37,042 bases of DNA from Candidatus Marivariicella framensis (GCA_905182735.1 CAJJCT010000030.1:1-37042), one strand, 5' to 3'; counted from the stretch's first letter, positions 28,163-36,745 are shown. Numbers and translations: made by a program. Notes: generated from the sequence alone by a model not told the origin.

Positions 28163-29587
28163 TTAGTCCTGCTTTACAGTTACACTTACTAATGCCCTTG
28201 CGTTGGCTATCCAGCCCAGCGGCCGATTATTTATGCCTTTTATACCAGTAGAGACATCACCTAAATCTTCCCGACTATCTATTATTAATTTCATCAGTTT
28301 TTCGACTATTTTAGGATATTGGTCTGCGACATCATGATTTTCGCCAAGGTCTTCAAAAAGGTTGTAGAGGGCTGGTTTGTCAAAGATTGGCTTACGAGGG
28401 ACTTTTACTGTCAGTTTCCAATTACCTGACCTTACACCATGAAGCTCATCCATCCAGCGATAGAAAAACACTTTATCATCTATTTTTTCATCTGGATTTA
28501 AAAGCAGATTATTTACATCTTTGCCATCATAAATGCGGTCATGGGGAAGTGTGGCATTTGCCAATGAAGCTATTGTTGGTAATAAATCCATCTGTGTAAT
28601 AAGTTCGTTACTAACACTTCCAGCTTTTATTTTCCCTTTCCATTGAATAATGCCAGGGACACGCATTCCTCCTTCATAAGTTGTTCCTTTTTGACCTCGA
28701 AGCACTCCATTACTGCCAGGCTGAATTTTACTTAGAGATGCCCCATGATCTGATGTAAAAACAACAAGAGTGTTTTCATCCATGCCATTTTTCTTTATTT
28801 CGTCAAGGATTAGTCCGGAGCAATAATCTAGTAATTCAACATAGGCACCATAGGGTCCATTATCTGATTTTTTAAGAAATTCATTCGGAGGGAGTAATGG
28901 TGCATGCGGAATTGTTAATGCCATGTACAAGAAGAAAGGCTGGCTTTGATTATTTCTTATAAACTTAATGGCTTCCTGCGCAAATCGCTGATTCAACTGG
29001 CTCCTATCTGGGTTTTCTTCAATAACCATTTCATCAGACAATAATGGCAGAGGCGGAAAACTGAATCGGCTATTATAATGATCAGGAGCAATATCATGAC
29101 TATAAGGTAAGCCAAAGAAACTGTCGAAACCTTGTCGTGTAGGAAGAAATTGGGGCTGGTCTCCCAAGTGCCATTTTCCAATCATTTTTGTTTTGTAACC
29201 TTTGGTTTTTAATATTTCAGGAATAGTAATTTCCCATGGATTAAGGCCAGTAGCTTCTCCGGCAAGTAACACATGCCCGATTTCATTGGGTAACCTGCCA
29301 AAGCCAACACGCTGAGGATAGCATCCTGTAAGCAACGAAGCTCTTGAGGGTGAGCACATGGCTGATGCAGAATAAAAACTTTCCAGTAGTATCCCGTTTT
29401 CAGCCATTTCATCAAGCTTGGGTGTTTTATTCAATTTTGATCCGTAACATCCCAAATCGCCATAGCCTAGGTCGTCTGCATTTATTATAATAATGTTTGG
29501 ACTTCTTTGGATAGCGCCTTGTTGCTTAGGTCTGTTACATGAAATATACAACAAAGATATCAGCATCAAAACTGCACTAAGTTTCAT
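28163..29587 (-). CDS. S1-family sulfatase lipoprotein
   Basis: 474 residues from the ATG at 29587; a start 12 codons earlier (29623) exists, but the chosen one gives a clean signal MKLSAVLMLISLLYISC with the lipobox Cys. The metal-binding block NIIIINADDLGYGDLGCYG, the formylglycine motif MCSPSRASLLTG with Cys78, and the second sulfatase block KTKMIGKWHLGD are intact, as are SDHGA and QGFDSFFGLPYSHD. The Cys-type motif requires an anaerobic or FGE-type maturase encoded elsewhere. It should hydrolyse a sulfate ester on a glycan in the periplasm or at the outer membrane. It is divergent from the GH29 fucosidase gene, which suggests a sulfated fucose-bearing substrate. The exact S1 subfamily cannot be told by eye. 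Confidence 0.95.
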   Translation of the reverse strand: MKLSAVLMLISLLYISCNRPKQQGAIQRSPNIIIINADDLGYGDLGCYGSKLNKTPKLDEMAENGILLESFYSASAMCSPSRASLLTGCYPQRVGFGRLPNEIGHVLLAGEATGLNPWEITIPEILKTKGYKTKMIGKWHLGDQPQFLPTRQGFDSFFGLPYSHDIAPDHYNSRFSFPPLPLLSDEMVIEENPDRSQLNQRFAQEAIKFIRNNQSQPFFLYMALTIPHAPLLPPNEFLKKSDNGPYGAYVELLDYCSGLILDEIKKNGMDENTLVVFTSDHGASLSKIQPGSNGVLRGQKGTTYEGGMRVPGIIQWKGKIKAGSVSNELITQMDLLPTIASLANATLPHDRIYDGKDVNNLLLNPDEKIDDKVFFYRWMDELHGVRSGNWKLTVKVPRKPIFDKPALYNLFEDLGENHDVADQYPKIVEKLMKLIIDSREDLGDVSTGIKGINNRPLGWIANARALVSVTVKQD

Positions 29588-30004
29588 AATATCACTTTCT
29601 GTTGTTATTTTCTCTTCATTCATTTTAAAAAGAGTTAATTCATTGTGATGACTTCCTTAAATGTAATAAATATAGAAAAAGTGATTTTTCTCATCGTATT
29701 GAACAAAAGATGATTAAATATAACGAAATAATCCTAAACTTAATTAGAGGACATGGTTAGCCAATATTTGCCCCCTTAGGTCCGTTACAAGACTTCTAAA
29801 GAAGTTGACCATTTTATGATAATCATAATGCCTAATATAATATACAGATTTTTCATTTTTTAATCTGTTCAAGAGAAATTATAAGTAACAAAGAGTAGAA
29901 CAAGAAGTAGATTTTTCATAGTATACTAAATTTAGTAAAATTTGATATCTTTAGTCTAATTCGACTTTCGAAACTTTATAAAAAAAGTAGTTAATAATTA
30001 AATC
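29588..30004. promoter_or_regulatory. 417-bp divergent intergenic region, sulfatase / GH29
   Basis: No gene is supported here. The region separates the divergent sulfatase and fucosidase genes and must hold both promoters. Two small symmetric sites stand out: ACTTCT-AA-AGAAGT at 29792-29805 and a perfect 14-bp palindrome at 29924-29937. No exact TAnnTTTG was found facing either gene. Confidence 0.5.
29924..29937. promoter_or_regulatory. Perfect 14-bp palindrome 68 bp before the GH29 start
   Basis: TACTAAATTTAGTA is fully self-complementary. A perfect palindrome of this length shortly upstream of a catabolic gene resembles a dimeric repressor operator (GntR or LacI type), though AT-rich DNA produces such sites by chance more often than balanced DNA. 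Confidence 0.35.
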
Positions 30005-31351
30005 ATGAAAACTTTAAATTTTTTCAATAAACTTTTTCTTATATTCTATTTTTGTACAAGCGGTCTGTTTAGTCAAGCACATAAATACCAACCTAGCCCT
30101 GAAAATTTAGAGGCACGTACTTGGTTTCAAAACGCCCGTTTTGGAATGTTTATTCACTGGGGAGTTTATAGTGTTTTGGGTGATGGTGAATGGGTTATGA
30201 ATAATCAGAATATAAGTATTGAAGAATACGAAAAATTACCTTCATTTTTTAATCCTATTGATTTCAACCCTTCTGAATGGGTGTCTTTGGTTAAAGCTTC
30301 TGGTATGAAATATATCACCATCACAAGCCGACATCATGATGGTTTTTCTATGTTTGATTCTAAAGTAACGGATTACGACATTGTAGATAAAACACCTTAT
30401 GGTAAAGATGTTTTAAAAGCCTTGGCTGAAGAATGCCGTAAGGAAGGAATTAAATTATTTTTTTATTATTCATTATTAGACTGGAATCGTGATGATTATT
30501 TTCCAAGAGGTAGAACAGGAGAAGGTATTCAAGGAAGAGGAGAAGGTAAATGGGATGATTATATTGATTTCATGAAAGCTCAACTGAAGGAGCTGTTAAC
30601 TAATTATGGGGAAATAGGGGGTATTTGGTTTGATGGACATTGGGATCAAAAAGAGTGGGACGGAAAACATTTTGGTAAAGAGAAGGTTAATTGGAATTAC
30701 GAAGAAATTTATGGAATGATACATGAATTGCAACCTCAAGCTTTAATTGGAAACAATCATCACATTGGGGTGATTGATGGAGAGGATTTTCAAATGTTTG
30801 AAAAAGATTTACCTGGAAAAAACACTACTGGTTGGGGCACAGCATTAGATCAGATTGGTTCTGTCCCCTTGGAAGTTTGTGAAACGATCAACGGATCATG
30901 GGGATTTAACTTACAGGACCGAAAACACAAAACGGATAAAGAATTGATTCATTATTTAATTAAAGCTGCCGGCTATGGAAGTAATTTGCTTTTAAATGTT
31001 GGGCCAATGCCAAATGGTAAAATTCAGCCTGAACATCAAAAATCTTTAAAATCAATAGGAACTTGGTTAAAAGACAATGGGTTTACCATTTATGGAACTC
31101 GAAAAGGGCCAATCCCTCCTAATGAAGATTTTGTTTCCACTCAAAAAGGTAAAACAGTCTATTTACATTTGTTAAATCCAGATTTGAATATAATTCATAT
31201 TGAAAATGGACCGGTTAAAATTAAAAGTATAAAACATGTTGATTCACAAAAAAACCTATCATTTAGAAATGATAAGTTTGGATTAGTTATTGATGTTTCA
31301 AATTTATTAAAAGATCCTATTCACACTTTAATTGAAATTATACTTAAGTAA
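30005..31351 (+). CDS. Alpha-L-fucosidase, GH29
   Basis: 448 residues with a type I signal peptide (FLIFYFCTSGLFSQA, cleavage about residue 25). GH29 blocks are clear: WFQNARFGMFIHWGVYSV, KYITITSRHHDGFSMFDS, the nucleophile Asp210 in GGIWFDGHWD, and ETINGSWGFN with Glu293 a candidate acid/base; LLLNVGPMPNGKI closes the barrel. A C-terminal beta domain (about 355-448) follows. It releases alpha-linked L-fucose from oligosaccharides, most likely in the periplasm, feeding FucP and FucI. It is divergent from the S1 sulfatase and precedes rhaI on the same strand with about 200 bp between. GH29 subfamily A or B cannot be decided by eye. Confidence 0.95.
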   Translation: MKTLNFFNKLFLIFYFCTSGLFSQAHKYQPSPENLEARTWFQNARFGMFIHWGVYSVLGDGEWVMNNQNISIEEYEKLPSFFNPIDFNPSEWVSLVKASGMKYITITSRHHDGFSMFDSKVTDYDIVDKTPYGKDVLKALAEECRKEGIKLFFYYSLLDWNRDDYFPRGRTGEGIQGRGEGKWDDYIDFMKAQLKELLTNYGEIGGIWFDGHWDQKEWDGKHFGKEKVNWNYEEIYGMIHELQPQALIGNNHHIGVIDGEDFQMFEKDLPGKNTTGWGTALDQIGSVPLEVCETINGSWGFNLQDRKHKTDKELIHYLIKAAGYGSNLLLNVGPMPNGKIQPEHQKSLKSIGTWLKDNGFTIYGTRKGPIPPNEDFVSTQKGKTVYLHLLNPDLNIIHIENGPVKIKSIKHVDSQKNLSFRNDKFGLVIDVSNLLKDPIHTLIEIILK

Positions 31352-31399
31352 AATGAAATTAAATTAAAAAAAATTAATATTTATTTTAATTGTGGGGCT

Positions 31400-31459
31400 A
31401 ATAAGTCAAGCTCTTGTGTCTTCATTGATGAAGGTATGGCCAATGCCTTTGTAAGATGA
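31400..31459 (+). pseudogene. Remnant of a RhaEW-like aldolase/dehydrogenase gene (last ~19 codons)
   Basis: The frame ending in TGA at 31457-31459 reads NKSSSCVFIDEGMANAFVR, which aligns with the end of the intact bifunctional enzyme at 23305-25401 (DKSTGNIINVDGGVANAFVR), sharing DxGxANAFVR and the KS-x pair. Nothing further upstream continues the frame. It is therefore the 3' stub of a second, diverged aldolase/dehydrogenase gene that once stood directly before rhaI, the arrangement expected for a rhamnose operon. Confidence 0.65.
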
Positions 31460-31505
31460 AAACTGATAAATAGCTTGAGTTATTTTAAAAATTAAAAAAC
31501 TCTCA

Positions 31506-31513
31506 TAAATTTG
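31506..31513 (+). promoter_or_regulatory. Candidate -7 box upstream of rhaI
   Basis: TAAATTTG matches TAnnTTTG exactly, 46 bp before the preferred rhaI start. It contains the TTG that would be the start of a longer reading, which argues against that longer reading. A GGAGG sequence lies at 31526-31530. No clear -33 element is visible. Confidence 0.35.
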
Positions 31514-31558
31514 AAATATACTTTCGGAGGTTTCTATTCAATAAAAAAGTTAATAAGC

Positions 31559-32839
31559 GTGAAAATAAAAGAAGAACACATTGTAAAATTAAATAAGAAT
31601 AGCCTAAAAAATCATATTGAAAACTTTGATTTTTTAGCAAATAAATTAAGTAAAAAAGGTCATAATGTTTCAGATATTGTTTCAAAACTGTCTGAACTCC
31701 AAGTGGCCATTCCAAGCTGGGCATTAGGTGCTGGAGGAACACGTTTTGGGCGGTTTTCGTTTTATGGGGAACCTTCAAATTTGGAACAAAAACTGGAAGA
31801 TGTTGGTGTTTTACAAAGCCTTACTCAAACGGCTGGTGCTGTTTCTCTTCATATTCCTTGGGATATTCCTTCAGATTATAACGCCATTATAGAACAAGCT
31901 GATGCTTTAAATATAAAATTTGACTCGGTAAACTCAAATACTTTCCAAGACCAAAAGTATGCTATAGAAACTTATAAATATGGGTCTTTAAGCAATACCA
32001 GTCAAGCTGTTAGAGAGCAAGCTATACAGCATAATTTAGATGTCATTAATATTGGCAACAAATTAGGCTCCAAATGCTTAACCATTTGGTTGGCGGATGG
32101 CTCTTGTTTCCCCGGTCAAAACAACTTTCAAACAGCTTTTCAAAACACACAAGATAGCTTAAAAAATATATACATGGGATTGCCAGATGATTGGAAAATG
32201 TTAATCGAATACAAGCCCTACGAACCAAATTTATACAGTACAGTTATTCGAGATTGGGGAGCATCTTTAATGTTAGCTAACGGATGCGGAGATAAAGCAT
32301 TTACGTTAGTTGATTTAGGGCACCATTTGCCAAATAGCAATATCGAGCAAATTGTTTCTATTTTACAATTGAAAGGAAAGCTAGGAGGTTTTCACTTTAA
32401 CGATAGTAAATACGGAGATGATGATTTAACCGTTGGAAGTATAAAACCTTATGCTTTATTCTTAATTTTTAATGAACTGGTTTATGGTATGGAAAATAAT
32501 CCACAAAACCCAGATTTGAATTGGATGATTGATGCCAGCCATAACGTCAAAGATCCTTTAGAAGATTTAATTCAATCTTTAGAAGCTATACAAGAGGCCT
32601 ATGCCAAAGCATTATTAATTGATCAAGCAGAACTAAAAGTGGCACAATTAAATAATGATGTGGTTAAATGTCAAGAAATTTTACAAGGGGCTTATAGAAC
32701 AGATGTAAGATCAATACTTGAAAAAGTCCGTTTAAGTAGCGGTGGTGCATTAAGCCCTATTAATGCTTACCGTTCGTTAAATATTCGTGACACTTTAATT
32801 AAAGAAAGAGGAAAGAACACAGTAGCTACAGGACTTTAA
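31559..32839 (+). CDS. rhaI: L-rhamnose isomerase, Pseudomonas stutzeri RhaI type
   Basis: 426 residues from a GTG at 31559; a TTG at 31511 would add 16 residues but falls in a promoter-like box, and the GTG form matches the ~430-residue family length. The protein follows RhaI of P. stutzeri throughout: VAIPSWALGAGGTRFGRF, VSLHIPWDIPSDY, NSNTFQDQ, SKCLTIWLADGSCFPGQ, and the metal-binding residues in IEYKPYEP, TLVDLGHHLPN and GGFHFNDSKYGDDDLTVGS. It should convert L-rhamnose to L-rhamnulose in the cytoplasm; this family is promiscuous and also accepts other aldoses. It is unrelated in sequence to FucI. The permease gene begins 3 bp after its stop, so the two are translationally close-coupled. 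The exact start is uncertain. Confidence 0.92.
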   Translation: MKIKEEHIVKLNKNSLKNHIENFDFLANKLSKKGHNVSDIVSKLSELQVAIPSWALGAGGTRFGRFSFYGEPSNLEQKLEDVGVLQSLTQTAGAVSLHIPWDIPSDYNAIIEQADALNIKFDSVNSNTFQDQKYAIETYKYGSLSNTSQAVREQAIQHNLDVINIGNKLGSKCLTIWLADGSCFPGQNNFQTAFQNTQDSLKNIYMGLPDDWKMLIEYKPYEPNLYSTVIRDWGASLMLANGCGDKAFTLVDLGHHLPNSNIEQIVSILQLKGKLGGFHFNDSKYGDDDLTVGSIKPYALFLIFNELVYGMENNPQNPDLNWMIDASHNVKDPLEDLIQSLEAIQEAYAKALLIDQAELKVAQLNNDVVKCQEILQGAYRTDVRSILEKVRLSSGGALSPINAYRSLNIRDTLIKERGKNTVATGL

Positions 32840-32842
32840 AAT

Positions 32843-34276
32843 ATGGGCAAACAAAAAAAAGCTATTACAATTTTTGATATTGAAAAAGAGGTAATTGAAG
32901 AGATAGCAGGTGGTGAGTTTGAAAGAACACCTGTATCTCAATCAAAACTTAAAGGATGGAAAAGTTTTATAGGGATGTATGCCGGCGAACACGCTGCTGG
33001 GACTGAATTTATGATTGGCCCTTTATTTTTAACTGCTGGTGTTAGTGCCTTCGATCTAATTGTTGGTTTATTAATTGGTAATTTACTAGCTGTTTTAAGC
33101 TGGCGATTTTTAACTGCTGAAATTGCCGTAAAAAATAGATTGACTTTATATTTTCAATTAGAAAAAATTTGTGGCAAAAAATTGGTAACAGGTTATAACC
33201 TTGCCAATGGTGTTTTATTCTGCTTTTTAGCCGGATCTATGATAACCGTTTCTGCTACTGCTGTTGGTGTTCCATTTGACATGCCCATGCCCAAACTAAC
33301 CGATACGATGCCCAATGGCCTTACTTGGGCTATCATCGTTATTCTTATTGGTGCTGTAATATCAATTATTGCTGCACGTGGTTACGATACGGTAACCAAA
33401 GCAGCTAACTGGATGTCTCCCATAATTGTTATAGCATTTATAGCTTGTGGTATTGTAGCATTAAACCAATTGAACGTTACTAGTTTTTTTGATTTTTGGA
33501 ACATTTGGGGTGAAGGCTCTGAACCGTTTCCGGGTCAAATTAAATTTACCTTCTGGCATGTGGTTATTTGGTCCTGGTTTGCTAATGGTGCCATGCATAT
33601 TGGTATGTCAGATTTATCAGTATTTAGATTTGCTAAAAAAGCAAAAGCAGGATGGACTTCCGCTGCTGGCATGTACGTTGGTCACTATATGGCATGGATA
33701 GCCGCGGCCTTATTATATGCTGTATATTTAAAATCTCCAGAGGCTCATGCTTTTTTAAGTGTAGGCGATGCACCTCCTGTAGCTCCTGGTCCTTTAGCAA
33801 ATAATGCGATTGGTATTTTTGGAATTATTGCTGTAGTACTAGCTGGTTGGACTACGGCTAACCCTACCATCTATAGAGCTGGTTTGGCTTTTCAAGCTAT
33901 TCTACCAAAATTATCCACTGCAAAAGCGACTATATTGGCTGGAGCTATTGCAACTATAGCTGGTCTATTTCCTGCATTCGCCATGAAATTATTAGGTTTT
34001 GTTGCGCTTTATGGATTTATCCTGGCACCTTTCGGAGCCATCATCGTGTTTGAGCATTTTTTTCATAAAAAGGTGGGTATAATTAAAAATTATGCAGAAG
34101 CTGCTAATCTTTCTTTTAACAAATCGGTTTTTTGGGCTTGGGCTATTAGTTTTGGTATATTTTACTTTATATCAATTCAATTTGATGTCTTTTTATCTTT
34201 TGTAACTCTTCCTGCTTGGCTGCTTTGTGGTGTATTGTTTTTGGTATTTAGTAAGTCTTGGCAGAAACATAAGTAA
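32843..34276 (+). CDS. NCS1-like (cytosine/purine permease family) transporter, candidate L-rhamnose importer
   Basis: 477 residues with about twelve hydrophobic helices after a ~45-residue hydrophilic start. The pattern (AGEHAAGTEFMIGPLFLTAG in helix 1, SWRFLTAEIAVKNRLTLYF, AGWTTANPTIYRAGLAFQ in a later helix) resembles the NCS1 nucleobase:cation symporters rather than the FucP or RhaT families. Its gene begins 3 bp after the rhaI stop, which strongly ties it to rhamnose metabolism and suggests that this branch carries a deoxysugar instead of a nucleobase. That substrate is an inference from context only; a nucleobase or vitamin role remains possible. Confidence 0.85.
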   Translation: MGKQKKAITIFDIEKEVIEEIAGGEFERTPVSQSKLKGWKSFIGMYAGEHAAGTEFMIGPLFLTAGVSAFDLIVGLLIGNLLAVLSWRFLTAEIAVKNRLTLYFQLEKICGKKLVTGYNLANGVLFCFLAGSMITVSATAVGVPFDMPMPKLTDTMPNGLTWAIIVILIGAVISIIAARGYDTVTKAANWMSPIIVIAFIACGIVALNQLNVTSFFDFWNIWGEGSEPFPGQIKFTFWHVVIWSWFANGAMHIGMSDLSVFRFAKKAKAGWTSAAGMYVGHYMAWIAAALLYAVYLKSPEAHAFLSVGDAPPVAPGPLANNAIGIFGIIAVVLAGWTTANPTIYRAGLAFQAILPKLSTAKATILAGAIATIAGLFPAFAMKLLGFVALYGFILAPFGAIIVFEHFFHKKVGIIKNYAEAANLSFNKSVFWAWAISFGIFYFISIQFDVFLSFVTLPAWLLCGVLFLVFSKSWQKHK

Positions 34277-34316
34277 GTCATACTCGCTAGATTCAATTAA
34301 GTTCAAACCCAATTAT

Positions 34317-34349
34317 AAAAACACCTGAATTAAAAGAAGAAGATATGCT
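34317..34349. repeat. 33-bp imperfect direct repeat, copy 1
   Basis: Begins AAAAACACCTGAATT and ends GATATGCT. It matches copy 2 at 36746-36778 at 26 of 33 positions in the same orientation; the two copies flank the cyclase remnant and the YyaL-like gene. Confidence 0.4.
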
Positions 34350-34365
34350 TGTAATATTACTTTTT

Positions 34366-34509
34366 TTAAAAAACAGCTACTGCATTAACTGGAGAACCAG
34401 TTCCCCCCTTAAACCTTAAAGGCTGAATAGAAAGTAAAAATTCCCACTTATTTTGTTTTTTCGCTTCTTTTGAAATTTCAAGCTCTTTAGATATTTCCTT
34501 AATTAATTT
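34366..34509 (-). pseudogene. Remnant of a cyclase-family (kynurenine-formamidase-like) gene, C-terminal ~47 codons
   Basis: On the minus strand the frame ending at 34366 reads ...KKQNKWEFLLSIQPLRF then KGGTGSPVNAVAVF and a stop. The IQPLRxKGGTGSPVNxxAxF ending is typical of secreted cyclase-family (PF04199-like) hydrolases in Bacteroidota, as I recall them. The frame is closed upstream by a stop inside the tail of the thioredoxin-fold gene, so only the 3' end survives. It probably marks a deletion or rearrangement boundary at the edge of the locus. Confidence 0.5.
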
Positions 34510-36670
34510 AATTTTTTATAGGAATGCTATTAAAAAAAGGAATTACAGTTTTCTGAGAAGATTGTAAATTTTCTAAGCTTTTAATTTGATCAATGGCCTC
34601 TTTTATTGTTTCAACAGGACGTAAACAAACTTTGTTTTGGCAGACATAAATATAAGTCTCTCCTTTAAAAAACCGATCTTTTAGTAAAGGTAGTTTACTG
34701 CCTATGTTACTACTTTGAAATAAAACATTAGGAAGATAGTGTTTCTGAAATTCAGCCTTCATAAATAATGCATTGGGTCCAACTATAATTACTTCATAAT
34801 AGGGATAAGCATACTTTGTAAAAAGCTTAGCCCAATAAGTGTAATCGCTACTCCTTCCTCCTTCAAAATAAGAAAACATACTTTGAAGCATCAATTTTGA
34901 TTGCTCTAAATAAACATCGATTCCTGTTAAATGTCCAATGGTCAAAAGATTTTCAGCCATTATAGCATTTGAAGATGGGATTACACTATCATCTAAGCTT
35001 ATTATTTTTGAGATTAGGGTGGGTTCCTCAGTGAATGTGAAAAATGGAGATGATCCATCTTTAAATTTTAATTGAATGGTTTTGGTATACTCTTGTGCAT
35101 CATTCAAATAGGAGATCTCTTGGGTGTTTTTATAGAGAGACAATGCAGCTTTTGTCATAAAGGCATAATCTTCGAGAAAACCTTCAATTTTAGTTTTTTT
35201 ATTTTGAAATGTATGAAAAAACTTAGTTTTTTTATAACAATTTGATTTTAAAAAGCCATATAAAGATTTTGCCTCTTCTATAAATATATCATCGTTAAAG
35301 GCCTCATATGCATTTGAAAGTCCAATTACCAACATAGCATTCCATGAGGTGATGATTTTTGTGTCTATAGTTGGGAAATCTCTTTTTTCCATTTTAGTCT
35401 TTAATTTTTTAAGCCACACTTTATTCTTTTGATCTAATTCAGCAATTGTAGTTTTATGCTTTTCTGTAAAAACAGAATTAATTATATTTTTCTTTAGTAA
35501 GAAATATTGCTCTTCAAAAGGAGCATTAAGATCAATCCTGTAATAGTCTATAAATAGGTCGAAATCTTCTTGAACTATTTCTTGAATCGCTTCTTTAGTA
35601 AATAAATAATATTGCCCTTCTCCGTCTTTGTTGTCTGCATCTATAGCAGAATAATAGCCTCCATCTTTGTTAAACATTCGAGATTTTAAAAAACTAAAGG
35701 TTTGATATACACGTTCTTTAAAAAGTGGATTTTGAAACTGTTTAAACGCATTAGAGTATAACCCTAAAACTTGTGCATTGTCATAAAGCATTTTTTCGAA
35801 ATGAGGAATATTCCAGGAAGAGTCAATACTATATCGAAAAAAACCTCCTTCGACGTGATCATAAACACCACTATTAGCAATAGTAGTCAAACTGTTTTTT
35901 AGATAAATTGTTACTTTAGGAGAGTCTGTCAGTGCCTGAAATTGCTGAATATAATTGAACTTTACAGGGGTTATGAATTTTTGATTCTGCTTCTCTCCTC
36001 CATGATTTTCATCCCACTTTTTTTCCCAAAGTGTAATTTCTTTTTCCAATAATTTAGGTGAGAAATTATTTATTTTTGTAGAAATTTCAATTGAGTTTAC
36101 TTGTTGAATTCCTTTTTCAATTTTGTCTGCATATGCAATCAATTTATCTTTGTTAGTGGTATAAAGCTGTTGCACCTTAGTTAAGATTTCAAGCCATTGT
36201 TTTTTAGAGTGGTACGTTCCCCCATAGATTGGACGACCATCTGGTAAACATATTACGTTTAGCGGCCACCCACCGCTTCCGGTCATCATTTGTACAGCTG
36301 TCATGTATATATTATCAACATCAGGATTTTCCTCTCGGTCAACTTTAATACTAATAAAGTTTTCATTCATCTCTTTTGCTACATTTATATCTTCAAAAGT
36401 TTCTTTTTCCATTACATGACACCAGTGACAGCTTGAATACCCCAAACTAATTATGAGAAGTTTATCCGTTGTGTTCATTTCTTTGTAAGCACCTTTTTTC
36501 CAGCGTTGCCAAAACACAGGATTTTGCGCATGTTGTAAAAGATAGGGGCTTGATTCTAGACTTAAGTTATTAGTATCCAATGAAGTTGTAGTTTGGCAAT
36601 ATGAAAAAAAGATAGATGTCATACTCGCAAAGACTGTCAAATTGAAATAAGATGTTTTTTCCAAAAACAT
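34508..36670 (-). CDS. Thioredoxin-fold YyaL/DUF255-family lipoprotein
   Basis: 720 residues. A signal with a lipobox-like FFSYC (Cys25) precedes the DUF255 start LESSPYLLQHAQNPVFWQRW. The thioredoxin-like motif SSCHWCHVMEKETFED carries Cys81 and Cys84, then VDREENPDVDNIYM and GSGGWPLNVICLPDGRPIYGGTY follow; the remaining ~500 residues form an alpha/alpha-barrel-like region (GGFFRYSIDSSWNIPHFEKMLYDNAQ, YYSAIDADNKDGEGQYYLF). The family (YyaL in Bacillus, SPATA20 in animals) is widespread with no firmly established reaction. Most members are cytoplasmic, so an exported lipoprotein form is notable. It is convergent with the rhaI-permease pair and is probably not part of the sugar pathway. Confidence 0.92.
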   Translation of the reverse strand: MFLEKTSYFNLTVFASMTSIFFSYCQTTTSLDTNNLSLESSPYLLQHAQNPVFWQRWKKGAYKEMNTTDKLLIISLGYSSCHWCHVMEKETFEDINVAKEMNENFISIKVDREENPDVDNIYMTAVQMMTGSGGWPLNVICLPDGRPIYGGTYHSKKQWLEILTKVQQLYTTNKDKLIAYADKIEKGIQQVNSIEISTKINNFSPKLLEKEITLWEKKWDENHGGEKQNQKFITPVKFNYIQQFQALTDSPKVTIYLKNSLTTIANSGVYDHVEGGFFRYSIDSSWNIPHFEKMLYDNAQVLGLYSNAFKQFQNPLFKERVYQTFSFLKSRMFNKDGGYYSAIDADNKDGEGQYYLFTKEAIQEIVQEDFDLFIDYYRIDLNAPFEEQYFLLKKNIINSVFTEKHKTTIAELDQKNKVWLKKLKTKMEKRDFPTIDTKIITSWNAMLVIGLSNAYEAFNDDIFIEEAKSLYGFLKSNCYKKTKFFHTFQNKKTKIEGFLEDYAFMTKAALSLYKNTQEISYLNDAQEYTKTIQLKFKDGSSPFFTFTEEPTLISKIISLDDSVIPSSNAIMAENLLTIGHLTGIDVYLEQSKLMLQSMFSYFEGGRSSDYTYWAKLFTKYAYPYYEVIIVGPNALFMKAEFQKHYLPNVLFQSSNIGSKLPLLKDRFFKGETYIYVCQNKVCLRPVETIKEAIDQIKSLENLQSSQKTVIPFFNSIPIKN

Positions 36671-36699
36671 CTTAACTAAGAAGAAATAAAATAGTTAAG
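36671..36699. promoter_or_regulatory. 7-bp inverted repeat abutting the YyaL-like start codon
   Basis: CTTAACT (36671-36677) and AGTTAAG (36693-36699) pair around a 15-nt loop. On the transcribed strand the hairpin ends directly at the ATG of the YyaL-like gene. It may influence initiation or serve as the end of the upstream BspA-like transcript; the stem is AT-rich and weak. Confidence 0.25.
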
Positions 36700-36745
36700 A
36701 TTATATTTTTCATAGCGTATATATTTAACTTAAAAGTAATGAATT

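Noticed and set aside
29588-29623. Upstream ATG for the complete sulfatase
   Set aside because: It would place twelve charged residues before an otherwise standard lipoprotein signal.
29588-30004. Transposon or insertion-sequence remnant in the divergent region
   Set aside because: No terminal inverted repeats, target duplications or transposase-like frames were found.
31511-31558. TTG start for rhaI at 31511
   Set aside because: The TTG is part of an exact TAnnTTTG promoter-like box, and the added residues have no counterpart in the RhaI family.
31503-31778. 91-codon minus-strand frame over the start of rhaI
   Set aside because: It lies antisense to conserved rhaI sequence and has no recognisable motif.
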